Below, one piece after another: positions 1 through 8,315 of a stretch of DNA of 64,000 nt; position 1 is the stretch's first letter, and every line of letters begins with the position of its first letter. Source of the DNA: Psychrobacter proteolyticus (GTDB lineage Bacteria; Pseudomonadota; Gammaproteobacteria; Pseudomonadales; Moraxellaceae); assembly GCF_003350005.1 (NCBI RefSeq), contig NZ_QLKS01000007.1:26365-90364 (forward strand), read 5' to 3'. A program made the translations under genes and the position numbers. The notes beneath the pieces are model-generated. The model was given only the letters and a program-made list of their open reading frames with translations, did no database searches and had not been told where the DNA came from.

Positions 1-2
1 CT

Positions 3-401
3 AATGTCTCTGTGCATAAATGGCAGCAGCAAATTGAAGACATTATCAATATTGCACAGCGTAAGTTTGGTGTACGCGAGTTAATCTTCTTGAGCTTACC
101 ACCGATGGCGCAAATGCCTGCGATCCCTACTCCACTTAATAACTTTGTGGGGGCAAAAGCCTCAATACTTGATGAGATATTGCAGCAGGTCTGTGCTGCT
201 CATGACGGTGTCAATTATATGGCAACTGACTTTGCGCGTATGATATCAGAGCATGGCAATGGTCAGCCTATTGATATTTCCGTGATGTTCGCCAGTGATG
301 GCTTTCATCCTAGTAGCCTAATGTACGGTTATTGGGCACAGCAGATCGTGGAGAACATTACCCAACTATTAGACTCATCCGCTGCTCAGAGGGATTGCTA
401 A
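3..401 (+). CDS. SGNH/GDSL hydrolase, C-terminal part (5' end outside window)
   Basis: The reading frame is open to the left edge with no stop, so this is the last 132 or so codons of a longer gene; the GTG at 12 is an internal codon rather than a start. The visible part ends in an SGNH-hydrolase block V: SDGFHP carries the Asp and His of the catalytic triad (Asp-x-x-His), followed by an amphipathic helix. The Ser block would lie before the window. The family comprises esterases, lipases and acyl-hydrolases; the substrate cannot be read from this fragment. It ends 30 bases before a strong bidirectional terminator shared with the convergent rpmE2. Confidence 0.75.
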   Translation, partial: NVSVHKWQQQIEDIINIAQRKFGVRELIFLSLPPMAQMPAIPTPLNNFVGAKASILDEILQQVCAAHDGVNYMATDFARMISEHGNGQPIDISVMFASDGFHPSSLMYGYWAQQIVENITQLLDSSAAQRDC

Positions 402-430
402 AAACACGCAAATATTGATCTATCTACACA

Positions 431-460
431 AAAAAACCGCTGAATAATCAGCGGTTTTTT
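431..460. terminator. Bidirectional intrinsic terminator
   Basis: A perfect 13-bp stem (AAAAAACCGCTGA and its complement) closes a 4-base loop, with A-run on the left and T-run on the right. It can stop the SGNH hydrolase transcript on the plus strand and rpmE2 on the minus strand. Confidence 0.9.
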
Positions 461-497
461 ATTGCTTAGCAAAACACATTTATACCATAAGTATAAA

Positions 498-776
498 TTA
501 TTCAGCAGCGTCTGCAGCTTTCTTGCTACGGCCACCAAATGCGCCAAAGCGTTTGTTGAAGCTTGCAACACGACCTTCAGTAGACGTTTTACGTTGCTCA
601 CCAGTATAGAATGGATGCGACGCACTTGAGATATCAAGTGGGTAGTATGGGTATTCTGTACCTTCGTATTCACGAGTCGCTTTAGTCTTAACGGTTGAAC
701 GAGTCAAAAAGAACACGTCCGCGTTCGTGTCATGAAATAAAACTTCTTGGTAGTTAGGATGGATATCTTTACGCAT
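498..776 (-). CDS. rpmE2: 50S ribosomal protein L31, type B
   Basis: A 92-residue protein starting MRKDIHPNY and containing the FYTGEQR segment typical of L31. The zinc-binding cysteines of the type A protein are absent (no Cys in the sequence), which places it in the zinc-independent type B (RpmE2/YkgM) group. L31 bridges the two ribosomal subunits. In many bacteria the type B paralogue is repressed by Zur; I looked upstream of 776 for a GTTATA-type palindrome and saw none, so zinc control is not supported here. It is monocistronic and terminates at the shared hairpin at 431-460. Whether a type A copy exists elsewhere cannot be told from the window. Confidence 0.95.
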   Translation of the reverse strand: MRKDIHPNYQEVLFHDTNADVFFLTRSTVKTKATREYEGTEYPYYPLDISSASHPFYTGEQRKTSTEGRVASFNKRFGAFGGRSKKAADAAE

Positions 777-1265
777 AATATACTCTCTAGGTCCGATGTA
801 TGTACAACGTCTAAATACAACACCATCGATGATGTATCAAACAAATAATGACATACGTAACTGAGGCACTAAGGACATTATAAGTATGGCAACTGCGTCA
901 CTAGCTTATTCCAGCACAAAGCACCACTCTTCTGCTCACTTAGCCTTTCCCCAGCGGGAAAATTAAACCGCGATTTTAACGGTTTTTGTCACCCAACGCA
1001 AGCCACAGTTATGATAGATATATGTGATAAGTTGTCACTAAAAGAGAAATAGTGTTGAGATGTATGAGTTAACCCAGTACAATATTTTGGTTAGTTAAAT
1101 TAATCAATTATACAGATATATGTAGTTAAGCTAACGAGATTTAGCTTAACTACATATATCTATCGAACTTTTAGGTGATATGGCTAGTCAGTTTTCTACA
1201 AAAAATATCGCACTCTTTATTCATCGGTAAGCACAACTTCCCTAACACTAAATAAGGACTATTCA
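777..1265. other. Intergenic region between divergent rpmE2 and yceI
   Basis: There is no credible gene in these 489 bases. They must hold the promoters of rpmE2 (leftward) and of the YceI gene (rightward). The only strong structure is the perfect 21-bp inverted repeat at 1114-1161, listed separately. Confidence 0.6.
1114..1161. repeat. Perfect 21-bp inverted repeat (hairpin)
   Basis: The arm at 1114-1134 (AGATATATGTAGTTAAGCTAA) is exactly complementary to 1141-1161 around the 6-base spacer CGAGAT. There is no T-run on either side, so it is not a canonical terminator. It lies 105 bases before the YceI start and would fold in that gene's leader if transcription begins upstream. Confidence 0.85.
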
Positions 1266-1856
1266 ATGATAAACACTACAAAAGCCCTATTGATCAGCTC
1301 AATACTTTCTATCACTACCATGGCAAGCGCTGCACTGCCGACTCAGTGGCAACTAGATAACTCTCACACTCGTGTCGGTTTCTCAGTTGATCACATGGGA
1401 TTTTCTACGGTCATGGGACACTTTAGCGATGTAGACGGTACCGTTAAATTTGATCTAAAGAACCCTAACCAAACCCAGCTGAACTTTGTCATTGATACAG
1501 ACAGTATCGATACTGCTTGGGCTGCCCGTGACAAACATTTAAAAACGGAAGAGTTCTTTAACGTTAAAAAACACCCTACTATGAGCTTTAAATCTACTCA
1601 GGTTAATTTTGTAAATCCGCAGCAAGCAAAAGTAACTGGGGACTTTACTTTACTGGGTCAAACCAAGCCGCTAACTCTTAATTTAACGCTGAACAAAATC
1701 GATAACAGCCCTCTTACCAAAGAGCCAGTCGTTGGCTTCCGTGCTACTGGCACTATAGACCGTGCAGCTTATGGTATGACAGCCTACTCTGCTGGTATTA
1801 CGACCAATGTTCCTATTCAAATTGATGGTGAACTGGTAGAAAAGAAATCAAAGTAA
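1266..1856 (+). CDS. YceI family periplasmic protein
   Basis: A 196-residue protein. Residues 1 to about 22 form a Sec signal peptide with a likely cut after ASA. The mature part begins with WQLDNSHTRVGFSVDHMGFS, the usual opening of the YceI lipocalin-like barrel, and keeps the conserved F-K-S-T and V-TGDFTLLG-T-P strands. The family binds long isoprenoid or polyisoprenoid ligands in the periplasm; the physiological role is often unknown and sometimes linked to base or osmotic stress. AAGGA lies 8 bases before the ATG, supporting the start. It converges on the lipoprotein gene at 1952, with a shared terminator between them. Confidence 0.93.
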   Translation: MINTTKALLISSILSITTMASAALPTQWQLDNSHTRVGFSVDHMGFSTVMGHFSDVDGTVKFDLKNPNQTQLNFVIDTDSIDTAWAARDKHLKTEEFFNVKKHPTMSFKSTQVNFVNPQQAKVTGDFTLLGQTKPLTLNLTLNKIDNSPLTKEPVVGFRATGTIDRAAYGMTAYSAGITTNVPIQIDGELVEKKSK

Positions 1857-1896
1857 TTCTTACCACGTTCTAATATTAGTATGTTTCAATAAAACC

Positions 1897-1929
1897 AAAA
1901 AGCAGCCCTATTATAAAGGCTGCTTTTTT
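1897..1929. terminator. Bidirectional intrinsic terminator
   Basis: An 11-bp stem (AAAAAGCAGCC with GGCTGCTTTTT) around a 10-base loop lies between two convergent genes. The A-run and T-run allow function on both strands. Confidence 0.88.
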
Positions 1930-1951
1930 CTCAAAAAATTGTTATACCGTA

Positions 1952-2389
1952 CTATTTGGTTGGAATGACATGCCAAACGCCAAACTTGTCATCACCATCT
2001 TTGTCACCAACTTTTGTATCATTAGCATAGAAGTATAAAGGCTTACCACTCATTGCCCATTGATACTTACCATCTTCACGCTTGAATGCAGAAAACTGAC
2101 CAGAAGCTTTAGCATTGCTTGGTGCCATAAATATCGGCCACACAACTTGGCAAGCTGCGCCGCAATCTGACTTATTCATTGAATCTTTATCATAAGTGTA
2201 AAGCGTCATATGGTTAGTAGCATCCACTAACATCCCATTCTTGCTAGTGACTGGCGCTGTATTACTGCTCGTTGCCTGTACTTCATGCGTACCCGACATA
2301 TCATTTCCAACTACACTCTTTAGGGTTGTACAGCCTGTCAACGCTAGTACACCTGTTAATGCAGATAACATCATCATATTTTTCATCAT
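1952..2389 (-). CDS. Secreted-repeat lipoprotein (PF03640-like)
   Basis: A 145-residue predicted lipoprotein: a hydrophobic signal segment ends in the lipobox LTGC (Cys about residue 20). The mature domain has GMLVDATNHMTLYTYDKD, then two Cys in a C-G-A-A-C context, VWPIF, and a second half ending in KPLYFYANDTKVGDKDGD and FGVWHVI. This is the pattern of the small COG4315/PF03640 repeat proteins, in which two copies of a short L-Y-x-F/Y-D-D repeat are found. Function in the family is unknown. The paired cysteines may form a disulfide in the periplasm. It is monocistronic. Confidence 0.85.
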   Translation of the reverse strand: MMKNMMMLSALTGVLALTGCTTLKSVVGNDMSGTHEVQATSSNTAPVTSKNGMLVDATNHMTLYTYDKDSMNKSDCGAACQVVWPIFMAPSNAKASGQFSAFKREDGKYQWAMSGKPLYFYANDTKVGDKDGDDKFGVWHVIPTK

Positions 2390-2946
2390 AACTTCCTTGT
2401 AATTTTAGTCATATATTTTATAGCGGTAAGCTTGTTGTCGTTTAATTTATCAACCGTCCCTACTGTTAATTTCGACATTTGTAATTTTGAACAGTCATCA
2501 AAACAAAACCTACGCTTCTTGTTAAGCAAAATAAATATAGCATATGGCTTTATATTATCTTGGCAATCAACATACACGCTTACAAAAGTAATCGAATTTT
2601 ACAAAACAATAAAACGAGCTTATTTTCGATTTCACAAGTTTGCCACCTCTTCTGTTTACTCTATTTCTAAACAGACTTATTCGTCTGTATAACTTCACAC
2701 GTATAGCGCCTCGTTGACAAAAAACATGTATGTGCTTACGTATTTATCCTCATACTGCCTGTAGTTCTTCGTACAATAGACTTATAGAAGTGAAGAATGG
2801 CTAAACAATAGAAAAGATGACTATTGAAGTTCAGGTTTATGTGTTGAACTTAATTAGCTTCGCACGCATATCAGGAAAGATAAAACATTCAATACATATA
2901 CAGAGCACGGCCTAATACAGATGCTATTAAGGATACAACGACGACA
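2390..2946. other. Intergenic, AT-rich, between divergent genes
   Basis: These 557 bases hold no convincing gene; the short ORFs in them have no ribosome site or recognisable protein. A small hairpin, ACAGAC-N6-GTCTGT, lies at 2671-2688. The region should contain the promoters of the lipoprotein gene and of the FAD oxidoreductase gene. Confidence 0.5.
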
Positions 2947-4569
2947 ATGACTCAGTCTTTTGATAAAAACTACGCTCAACCCTTTAATCGTGACGATCAT
3001 TCTGGGGTGTTGTCTTACGGGGCACAAAAAGATCAACCTAAAAAGCGTGTTGGTATTTTGGGCGGCGGTACTGCGGGATCGACGATTGCGATTCGACTTG
3101 CTGCGTTAGGATTAGAGACCTACTTGTTTGAGCAAAAAAAATCGCTCATTGATGGGCCTCCTATGTGTCATTTGCATGCAGGTGGTAACTTGTACCGTGA
3201 AATACCGGACGAGGATTGCGTGGCACTGCTCAAGCAATGTATCGATATTTTGCGTTTATATCCGCACACTATTGACGTTCGTCCTACTGTGTTTGCTGTA
3301 CCAACACGCGACGAAGGATTACCTGAAGACTTACTACCACGTTTGGATATTTTGACTAATGCTTATCAAGAGCTGATCGAGCAAGATGCTAATAATAAAG
3401 TATTGGGTGAGCCTGAAGATTACTATCAACTTTATAGCCATGAGCAATTGATTGAGCTATCTGAACGTGAGCAAGTCGCTGTACCAAGTACGGTTGATGA
3501 ATGGATGATTCCAGTCGCTAGATACTTAGATTTAAACAAGGTTAAATTTCCATTAATTGTCGTTCAAGAATATGGCTGGAACATTTTTCGTTTAGCAGCC
3601 TCTGCTAAGCTTGCACTTGAGGAATACGATAATGCACATGTATTTACCGAAACCGCTGTGCAAAAAGTCGTACCAGTAGATTGTGAGAATTGTACCAACG
3701 CTGACCATCATGTCACCAAATGGCGTATCGACTATCAACAAACCCATAGTCAAGAACACGCCTCTCAGCTTGAGTCTATCGAGGTTGATTATCTAGTCAA
3801 TGCTTGCGGATTCCGCACTGGTGTCATCGATGATATGGTCGGTGTCGATGTCACGCGTATGGTTGAGTTCAAATCGTCTTATGTGACCCATTGGGACGAT
3901 GCTGGTGGTCAGATACCAGAGATTATCGTCTATGGTCAACGAGGTACGCCAGAAGGCATGGCGCAGCTTACTCCCTACCCTGGTGGATACTTTCAGATTC
4001 ACGGTATGAGCAAAGCCATTACTTTGTTTGATGATGGTCTTGTCGCATCAAGTACAGACAGTGCGCAGCCTAAACTGCCACAGCAATATGTGCACTATAT
4101 TGAAGATGGTTGGGATAAAGCGCCCTTACAAGCACGTAGCCAACAAGCGATTGAATATGTCGCTGAGTTTGTACCGACATTTAACAGCGCGCGAACTGTT
4201 GGCAATGCTCTATACGGTGGGCAGCAGATTCCTGGACAGGATGATACCCTGCGAGTCGCTGATGTGAGCTTATACTCTAACATACGTTATGCCCGTGCAG
4301 AAAACGTCAAAGCATCCTCGACCTTGATTGCCGCTGATCAAATAGTTAGTGAGCTGACAGATCTAGGTTTGATAGAGAACGATACGCCTATGAATCGTAG
4401 CCGCTATGCCCATGAATGGTCGTACCTTGTCCATAATGATAGCCTCACGGTTGATGAAGTTGCACGTGAGCTTGCTGAGCAGCGTGGATTCCCGATAGCG
4501 ATGGCTCATGTCAATCATAGTATTCGTGAAGTAGCATTGGACGATCTCACGCCTGCTGATCCCTGCTGA
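2947..4569 (+). CDS. FAD-dependent oxidoreductase of unknown substrate
   Basis: A 540-residue protein with an N-terminal dinucleotide-binding motif, VGILGGGTAGSTIAIRLA (about residues 35-52), then a beta strand ending in an acidic residue (LFEQ) as in FAD-binding Rossmann folds. There is a second flavin-related segment, VDYLVNACGFRTG (about 281-293). No signal peptide or transmembrane segment is visible. It is most like the large, loosely defined DAO-type oxidoreductase group, but I do not recognise a specific enzyme; the long middle and the C-terminal helical tail are not diagnostic. It is preceded by a promoter-sized gap and followed by a strong terminator, so it is transcribed alone. Confidence 0.8.
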   Translation: MTQSFDKNYAQPFNRDDHSGVLSYGAQKDQPKKRVGILGGGTAGSTIAIRLAALGLETYLFEQKKSLIDGPPMCHLHAGGNLYREIPDEDCVALLKQCIDILRLYPHTIDVRPTVFAVPTRDEGLPEDLLPRLDILTNAYQELIEQDANNKVLGEPEDYYQLYSHEQLIELSEREQVAVPSTVDEWMIPVARYLDLNKVKFPLIVVQEYGWNIFRLAASAKLALEEYDNAHVFTETAVQKVVPVDCENCTNADHHVTKWRIDYQQTHSQEHASQLESIEVDYLVNACGFRTGVIDDMVGVDVTRMVEFKSSYVTHWDDAGGQIPEIIVYGQRGTPEGMAQLTPYPGGYFQIHGMSKAITLFDDGLVASSTDSAQPKLPQQYVHYIEDGWDKAPLQARSQQAIEYVAEFVPTFNSARTVGNALYGGQQIPGQDDTLRVADVSLYSNIRYARAENVKASSTLIAADQIVSELTDLGLIENDTPMNRSRYAHEWSYLVHNDSLTVDEVARELAEQRGFPIAMAHVNHSIREVALDDLTPADPC

Positions 4570-4587
4570 TAGATTTTCAATAGATAC

Positions 4588-4633
4588 AAAAAAGGAGCAG
4601 ATCACCAAATTTCGGTTATCTGCTCCTTTTTTT
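4588..4633. terminator. Bidirectional intrinsic terminator
   Basis: A 15-bp perfect stem (AAAAAAGGAGCAGAT and its complement) encloses a 15-base loop, with T-runs on both strands. It separates the FAD oxidoreductase gene from the convergent LOG gene. Confidence 0.92.
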
Positions 4634-4696
4634 GTAATGGCCCTTAATATTCTAACAGTTACTACTACTGATAAAGGTTGGTAAGTTCTATATACC

Positions 4697-5380
4697 TTAG
4701 CGATTACTACCAGCCATCTTTTCTGTATCCACAGCATCATCTATGGTCACTACTGTCTGTAACATATCAATTGCTTCGCTGATGGTATTGCACACCACTA
4801 GACGATCCAAATCTTGCTGCTTCATAAAGCCTTGCTCAGCCGTATATTTTAGATGCTCAATCATACGGTCATAAAAACCATTGATATTTAGAATGATCAT
4901 TGGTTTTTCGTGCTGATATAGCTGACGCCATGTGGCGATTTCCATAATTTCTTCTAACGTTCCTAGCCCACCTGGTAGCGTGATAAAAGCATCTGCATAC
5001 TCTGCCATAACAGTCTTGCGCGTGTGCATAGTGTCAGTCAGGTGCAAGCGAGTCAGCTGCTCATGAGCGATTTCGTGCTTGAGCATAAAGGTTGGTATCA
5101 CGCCTACTGCCTCAGCATCACCTTTAATTACCTCATCTGCAACTGCACCCATCAGACCGATACTAGCGCCACCATATACTAGCCCCATGCCATTATTTGC
5201 TAAGGCACTACCTAGCTCACGTGCTGCCTGCTCATACACCTTATCATTGCCCAAACGTGAACCGCAATAAACAGCTACTAGTGGCATAGTAAGTATTGAC
5301 TTATCGACTGCTTTTTCAATATTTGTAATGTCTTTGCTCGTGATTACGTCATAAGTATCATCGTTAATTTTCATTTGCAT
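4697..5380 (-). CDS. LOG family protein (TIGR00730 type)
   Basis: A 227-residue protein. The LOG signature PGGLGTLEE lies at about residues 136-144 and the N-terminal fold has VAVYCGSRLG. Family members are phosphoribohydrolases that release the base from nucleoside 5'-monophosphates (cytokinin-activating in plants; in bacteria probably nucleotide recycling). The open frame extends 20 codons further to 5440, but AAGGAAAC lies just before the ATG at 5380 (MQMKINDD), so I choose that start. The first 30 residues are an extension compared with short LOG proteins. It is monocistronic and converges on the oxidoreductase gene. Confidence 0.9.
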   Translation of the reverse strand: MQMKINDDTYDVITSKDITNIEKAVDKSILTMPLVAVYCGSRLGNDKVYEQAARELGSALANNGMGLVYGGASIGLMGAVADEVIKGDAEAVGVIPTFMLKHEIAHEQLTRLHLTDTMHTRKTVMAEYADAFITLPGGLGTLEEIMEIATWRQLYQHEKPMIILNINGFYDRMIEHLKYTAEQGFMKQQDLDRLVVCNTISEAIDMLQTVVTIDDAVDTEKMAGSNR

Positions 5381-5685
5381 ATAGTTTCCTTCATTTATCG
5401 GTTTGTTCTTTATTGAGTATTTATTATGTAGGACTAGCAACTGCCGACCTCTATTATTTACAGGGTGATGTATATAGTTTATATGACGCCCTAAGCCAAG
5501 CTATATAGAACTTGGAAGTCACATTTGCCCAACTGTCCCGTCCTTAATTATCTTAACATAAGCAATGCTACCACATAGTCACAATGATTTATCACTACGC
5601 AACGACTACACTTTCAAGATGAGCATTTATTGTTCATCATAGCCCGATATTCATTATCTACTAATAAAAATACTAAGGTATAGCC

Positions 5686-6651
5686 ATGGATAATCACAAT
5701 GCCTCTTCTACTGCCGAGCCATCAGTCTCTGTGGTTAATAGCAATCTCACTAGTAAAAGTAATATGAATGACGCGAGCAATACTGATACTTACTCATTAA
5801 GCATCATGACCGATCGCAACCAAGCATTGGCAGCCACTGTCTATCGCCCTAAAGATGCGACAAAAAAAGCAATCATGATGGCACCAGCCACAGGTATTAA
5901 GCGCCATTTTTATCATAATTTTGCGACTTACTTAGCAGAGAGCGGCTTTGGGGTGCTGACCTTTGATAACGAAGGAATCGGTGAGTCACTATCGACCGAT
6001 CTGGCAAAATGTAGCGCTTCCTTGATCAGTTGGGGTCGCCATGACATGCCAGCTGTACTTGATGCCTTACAAGATGAGTTTCCTGATGCCTCTTATCATC
6101 TCATCGGTCATAGCGCAGGTGGTCAGCTCATTGGCTTGATGCACAACTATCAGGCGATTGGCTCAGTGTTTAATGTCGCTTGCTCGTCAGGACGTATCAA
6201 AAATATGGGCATGCCATATAAGCTCAAAGCCATGGGTTTTATGGATGCGTTTATTCCATTCACTAATTTAACACTAGGCTATACGCCGTCAGACAAAATC
6301 GGTATGGGTGAGCCACTGCCACGCGGCGTGGCTCGTCAATGGCGTGAATGGTGCAATGGTGCGGGCTATATCAAAACCGCATTTGGCAAAAGCATACACA
6401 CACATTTCTACGATGAGCTCAGCATGCCGGCATTGTGGCTTGGCTTTAGCGATGACGATATCGCCAACAGTGAAAATATGGACGATATGATAAGGGTATT
6501 TACAAAAATGCCTGTCGAAAAGCGATTCTTAGACCCTGAGGATTTTGGACTAAATCATATCGGTCATATGCGCTATTTTAGCAGTAAGACCAATATCAAA
6601 GCGCCGCAGCTATGGCAAATGGCGGTGACATGGTTGCACGACCAACCATAA
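5686..6651 (+). CDS. Alpha/beta-fold hydrolase
   Basis: A 321-residue protein. After a Ser/Asn/Thr-rich, probably disordered N-terminus of about 35 residues, the alpha/beta-hydrolase core begins. GHSAGG (Ser about residue 143) is the nucleophile elbow, FDNEGIGES precedes it, and LNHIGHMRYF near the end supplies the catalytic His. Such proteins (COG4757-like) are putative esterases; the substrate is unknown. No signal peptide is seen, so it is cytoplasmic. The start has AAGGT 7 bases upstream. It ends 46 bases from the convergent exonuclease gene, with no clear hairpin between. Confidence 0.88.
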   Translation: MDNHNASSTAEPSVSVVNSNLTSKSNMNDASNTDTYSLSIMTDRNQALAATVYRPKDATKKAIMMAPATGIKRHFYHNFATYLAESGFGVLTFDNEGIGESLSTDLAKCSASLISWGRHDMPAVLDALQDEFPDASYHLIGHSAGGQLIGLMHNYQAIGSVFNVACSSGRIKNMGMPYKLKAMGFMDAFIPFTNLTLGYTPSDKIGMGEPLPRGVARQWREWCNGAGYIKTAFGKSIHTHFYDELSMPALWLGFSDDDIANSENMDDMIRVFTKMPVEKRFLDPEDFGLNHIGHMRYFSSKTNIKAPQLWQMAVTWLHDQP

Positions 6652-6697
6652 GCTTATCGTCATGTAGCCTCTTATATTAGCTACGTAACAAATCAAG

Positions 6698-7420
6698 TTA
6701 ATTTTCTGCATTTTCTGCTTCATCCAGTTTTAAGCGTTTAGCCAGTGCCGAATACAGCGATGGCTGCATATTATGAATATTGCCTATCATCCATTTAACA
6801 TAGCTGATAGGCACATCTTTGATCGGTTTGCCTTTATGCTTACCAAACGGCATCTTGTTCACAGGAGTCGCTTTATTAGAGATAGCATGTGCCGCTGCAA
6901 AATCTGTCGGCGCAATCTCTAGACGCTCGCAGCATGCTTGATACAGCAAATAGCACATTCGAGCATCGCCAAGCGCGTCATGAGCGGCAATTGTCATTGC
7001 ACTCGCCTCACCTTTGCCCAATAACTGCTCGATACACTTAGACTGGCCGTAAGCGCGCCATTCTGGAAAAGCTGCCCGCGCAAGTCTCACCGTACAAATC
7101 AGCTTAGCAGAAGGACTGCCAATCACTCGCCAATCAAAACGTACGTTATGACCAATCAAGTACTCTGGCAATTCAAACTGCTCCAACTCAAAACGCTCAA
7201 GTCCAGCCACATCATCATCGGTAATACCATGCACCTTTATGACAATGGGTGAAATAGATCGACCACTGTTAAAGTATTTCATCCACTCAAAACCAGTTGC
7301 TACATTGATAGTTGCAACTTGGATAGGTCTGGGATCACTACCCTGATCTGTTTCGGTATCGATAACCAGTGCTGTTTCGCCCGTGGCAGAAATATCAGCA
7401 GGCTTAAAAGCATCATTCAT
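6698..7420 (-). CDS. ExoX-like 3'-5' exonuclease with DUF3820 tail
   Basis: A 240-residue DEDD-family exonuclease. VIDTETD (about residues 19-25) is the Exo I acidic motif, HNVRFD is Exo II, and HDALGDAR is the Exo III H-x(4)-D motif. The C-terminus (MPFGKHKGKPIKDVP...YVKWM) is the DUF3820 module, which in E. coli exodeoxyribonuclease X follows the nuclease in the same order. The protein therefore probably degrades DNA 3'-5' in repair or recombination. No RNase T or Pol III epsilon features are present. It is monocistronic. Confidence 0.85.
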   Translation of the reverse strand: MNDAFKPADISATGETALVIDTETDQGSDPRPIQVATINVATGFEWMKYFNSGRSISPIVIKVHGITDDDVAGLERFELEQFELPEYLIGHNVRFDWRVIGSPSAKLICTVRLARAAFPEWRAYGQSKCIEQLLGKGEASAMTIAAHDALGDARMCYLLYQACCERLEIAPTDFAAAHAISNKATPVNKMPFGKHKGKPIKDVPISYVKWMIGNIHNMQPSLYSALAKRLKLDEAENAEN

Positions 7421-7518
7421 AAAATATTAACCATCAGTAGCAACTGTCTATGCTCAGCAGAAATGTTAAGTAGATAAAACTATATTTGCTGTCTATATCC
7501 TTAACCATAAGAATAACT

Positions 7519-8208
7519 ATGGGGGTAAAAACGATAGATAACAATGCGATACATACGTTGTTAGACGAAGCTTTTATAATAAAAACTCAAATGACATCAA
7601 ATATATATGAGACATCAATGCTAGCAGATGGAAATAACCAACCTCCCAGACCTTATTTTTTTAGTCGTTTAATAAGCCTATTGATTAACGCTGTTGTATT
7701 GCTTGCACTGTTATTTGTCTTAGATAAGCTACTACCCAGTATCAGTCAACAAACGCAATCATTTGTGGTTGCCAAATGGCAGCAATTAAGTCTATTGCAA
7801 CAAGAGCTACCAACCGAAAACAGCTTGCCCAGTCCACTACCAGAACGAAACCTGACAGACACTTGGGGCGCTGCACGTAGTCAAGGCCGCTCCCACGAAG
7901 GCATCGATATCTTTGCGCCGCGCAATACTCCCGTACAGTCGACCACGCAAGGCATAGTAAGCAAGGTTGGTGAGAACACATTGGGTGGGCGCGTAGTCGT
8001 GGTGGTAGGGCCTGGTGGCGCAGGACATTACTATGCTCATCTAGAGGACTATGCTGACATCTCCCCCAATGACTGGGTCAATCAGGGCGATGTGATAGGC
8101 TTTGTCGGTGATAGCGGTAATGCAAAAGGGACACCGACACACGTACATTATGGCATCTATATTAATGGCAGTGCAGTCAACCCTTATCCACTTTTGCAAA
8201 ACAATTAG
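7519..8208 (+). CDS. M23 family metallopeptidase (LytM domain), membrane anchored
   Basis: About 229 residues. A single transmembrane segment ([18 protein letters not shown]) lies near residues 50-70, then comes a periplasmic region with a LytM domain. HEGID is the H-x(3)-D zinc motif and HVHY is the second H-x-H motif, so catalytic zinc ligands are present and it is probably an active peptidoglycan endopeptidase. GHYYAHL and VNPYPLL are typical flanking blocks. The frame extends to a TTG at 7486, and a later ATG also exists; ribosome sites are weak for all of them, so the start is uncertain. It converges on phoR. Confidence 0.88.
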   Translation: MGVKTIDNNAIHTLLDEAFIIKTQMTSNIYETSMLADGNNQPPRPYFFSRLISLLINAVVLLALLFVLDKLLPSISQQTQSFVVAKWQQLSLLQQELPTENSLPSPLPERNLTDTWGAARSQGRSHEGIDIFAPRNTPVQSTTQGIVSKVGENTLGGRVVVVVGPGGAGHYYAHLEDYADISPNDWVNQGDVIGFVGDSGNAKGTPTHVHYGIYINGSAVNPYPLLQNN

Positions 8209-8315
8209 CGGATACAGAAAAGTATGTCGTTATCCTAATTTGAAGTCGTGATAGGTTTATATTAACCAAAAGATCGAAGCCGAAAAACCAACGCTAATAC
8301 AGACCAGAAATCATA

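Noticed and set aside
777..900. Zur operator upstream of rpmE2
   Set aside because: I looked for a GTTATA-type palindrome on both strands and found none, although type B L31 is often Zur-regulated.
2432..2692. 86-codon plus-strand ORF upstream of the FAD oxidoreductase gene
   Set aside because: AT-rich, no ribosome site, no recognisable protein, and overlaps the promoter side of the lipoprotein gene.
4363..4740. 125-codon minus-strand ORF across the terminator at 4588-4633
   Set aside because: It runs through a strong terminator and antisense to the end of the FAD oxidoreductase gene; a shadow frame.
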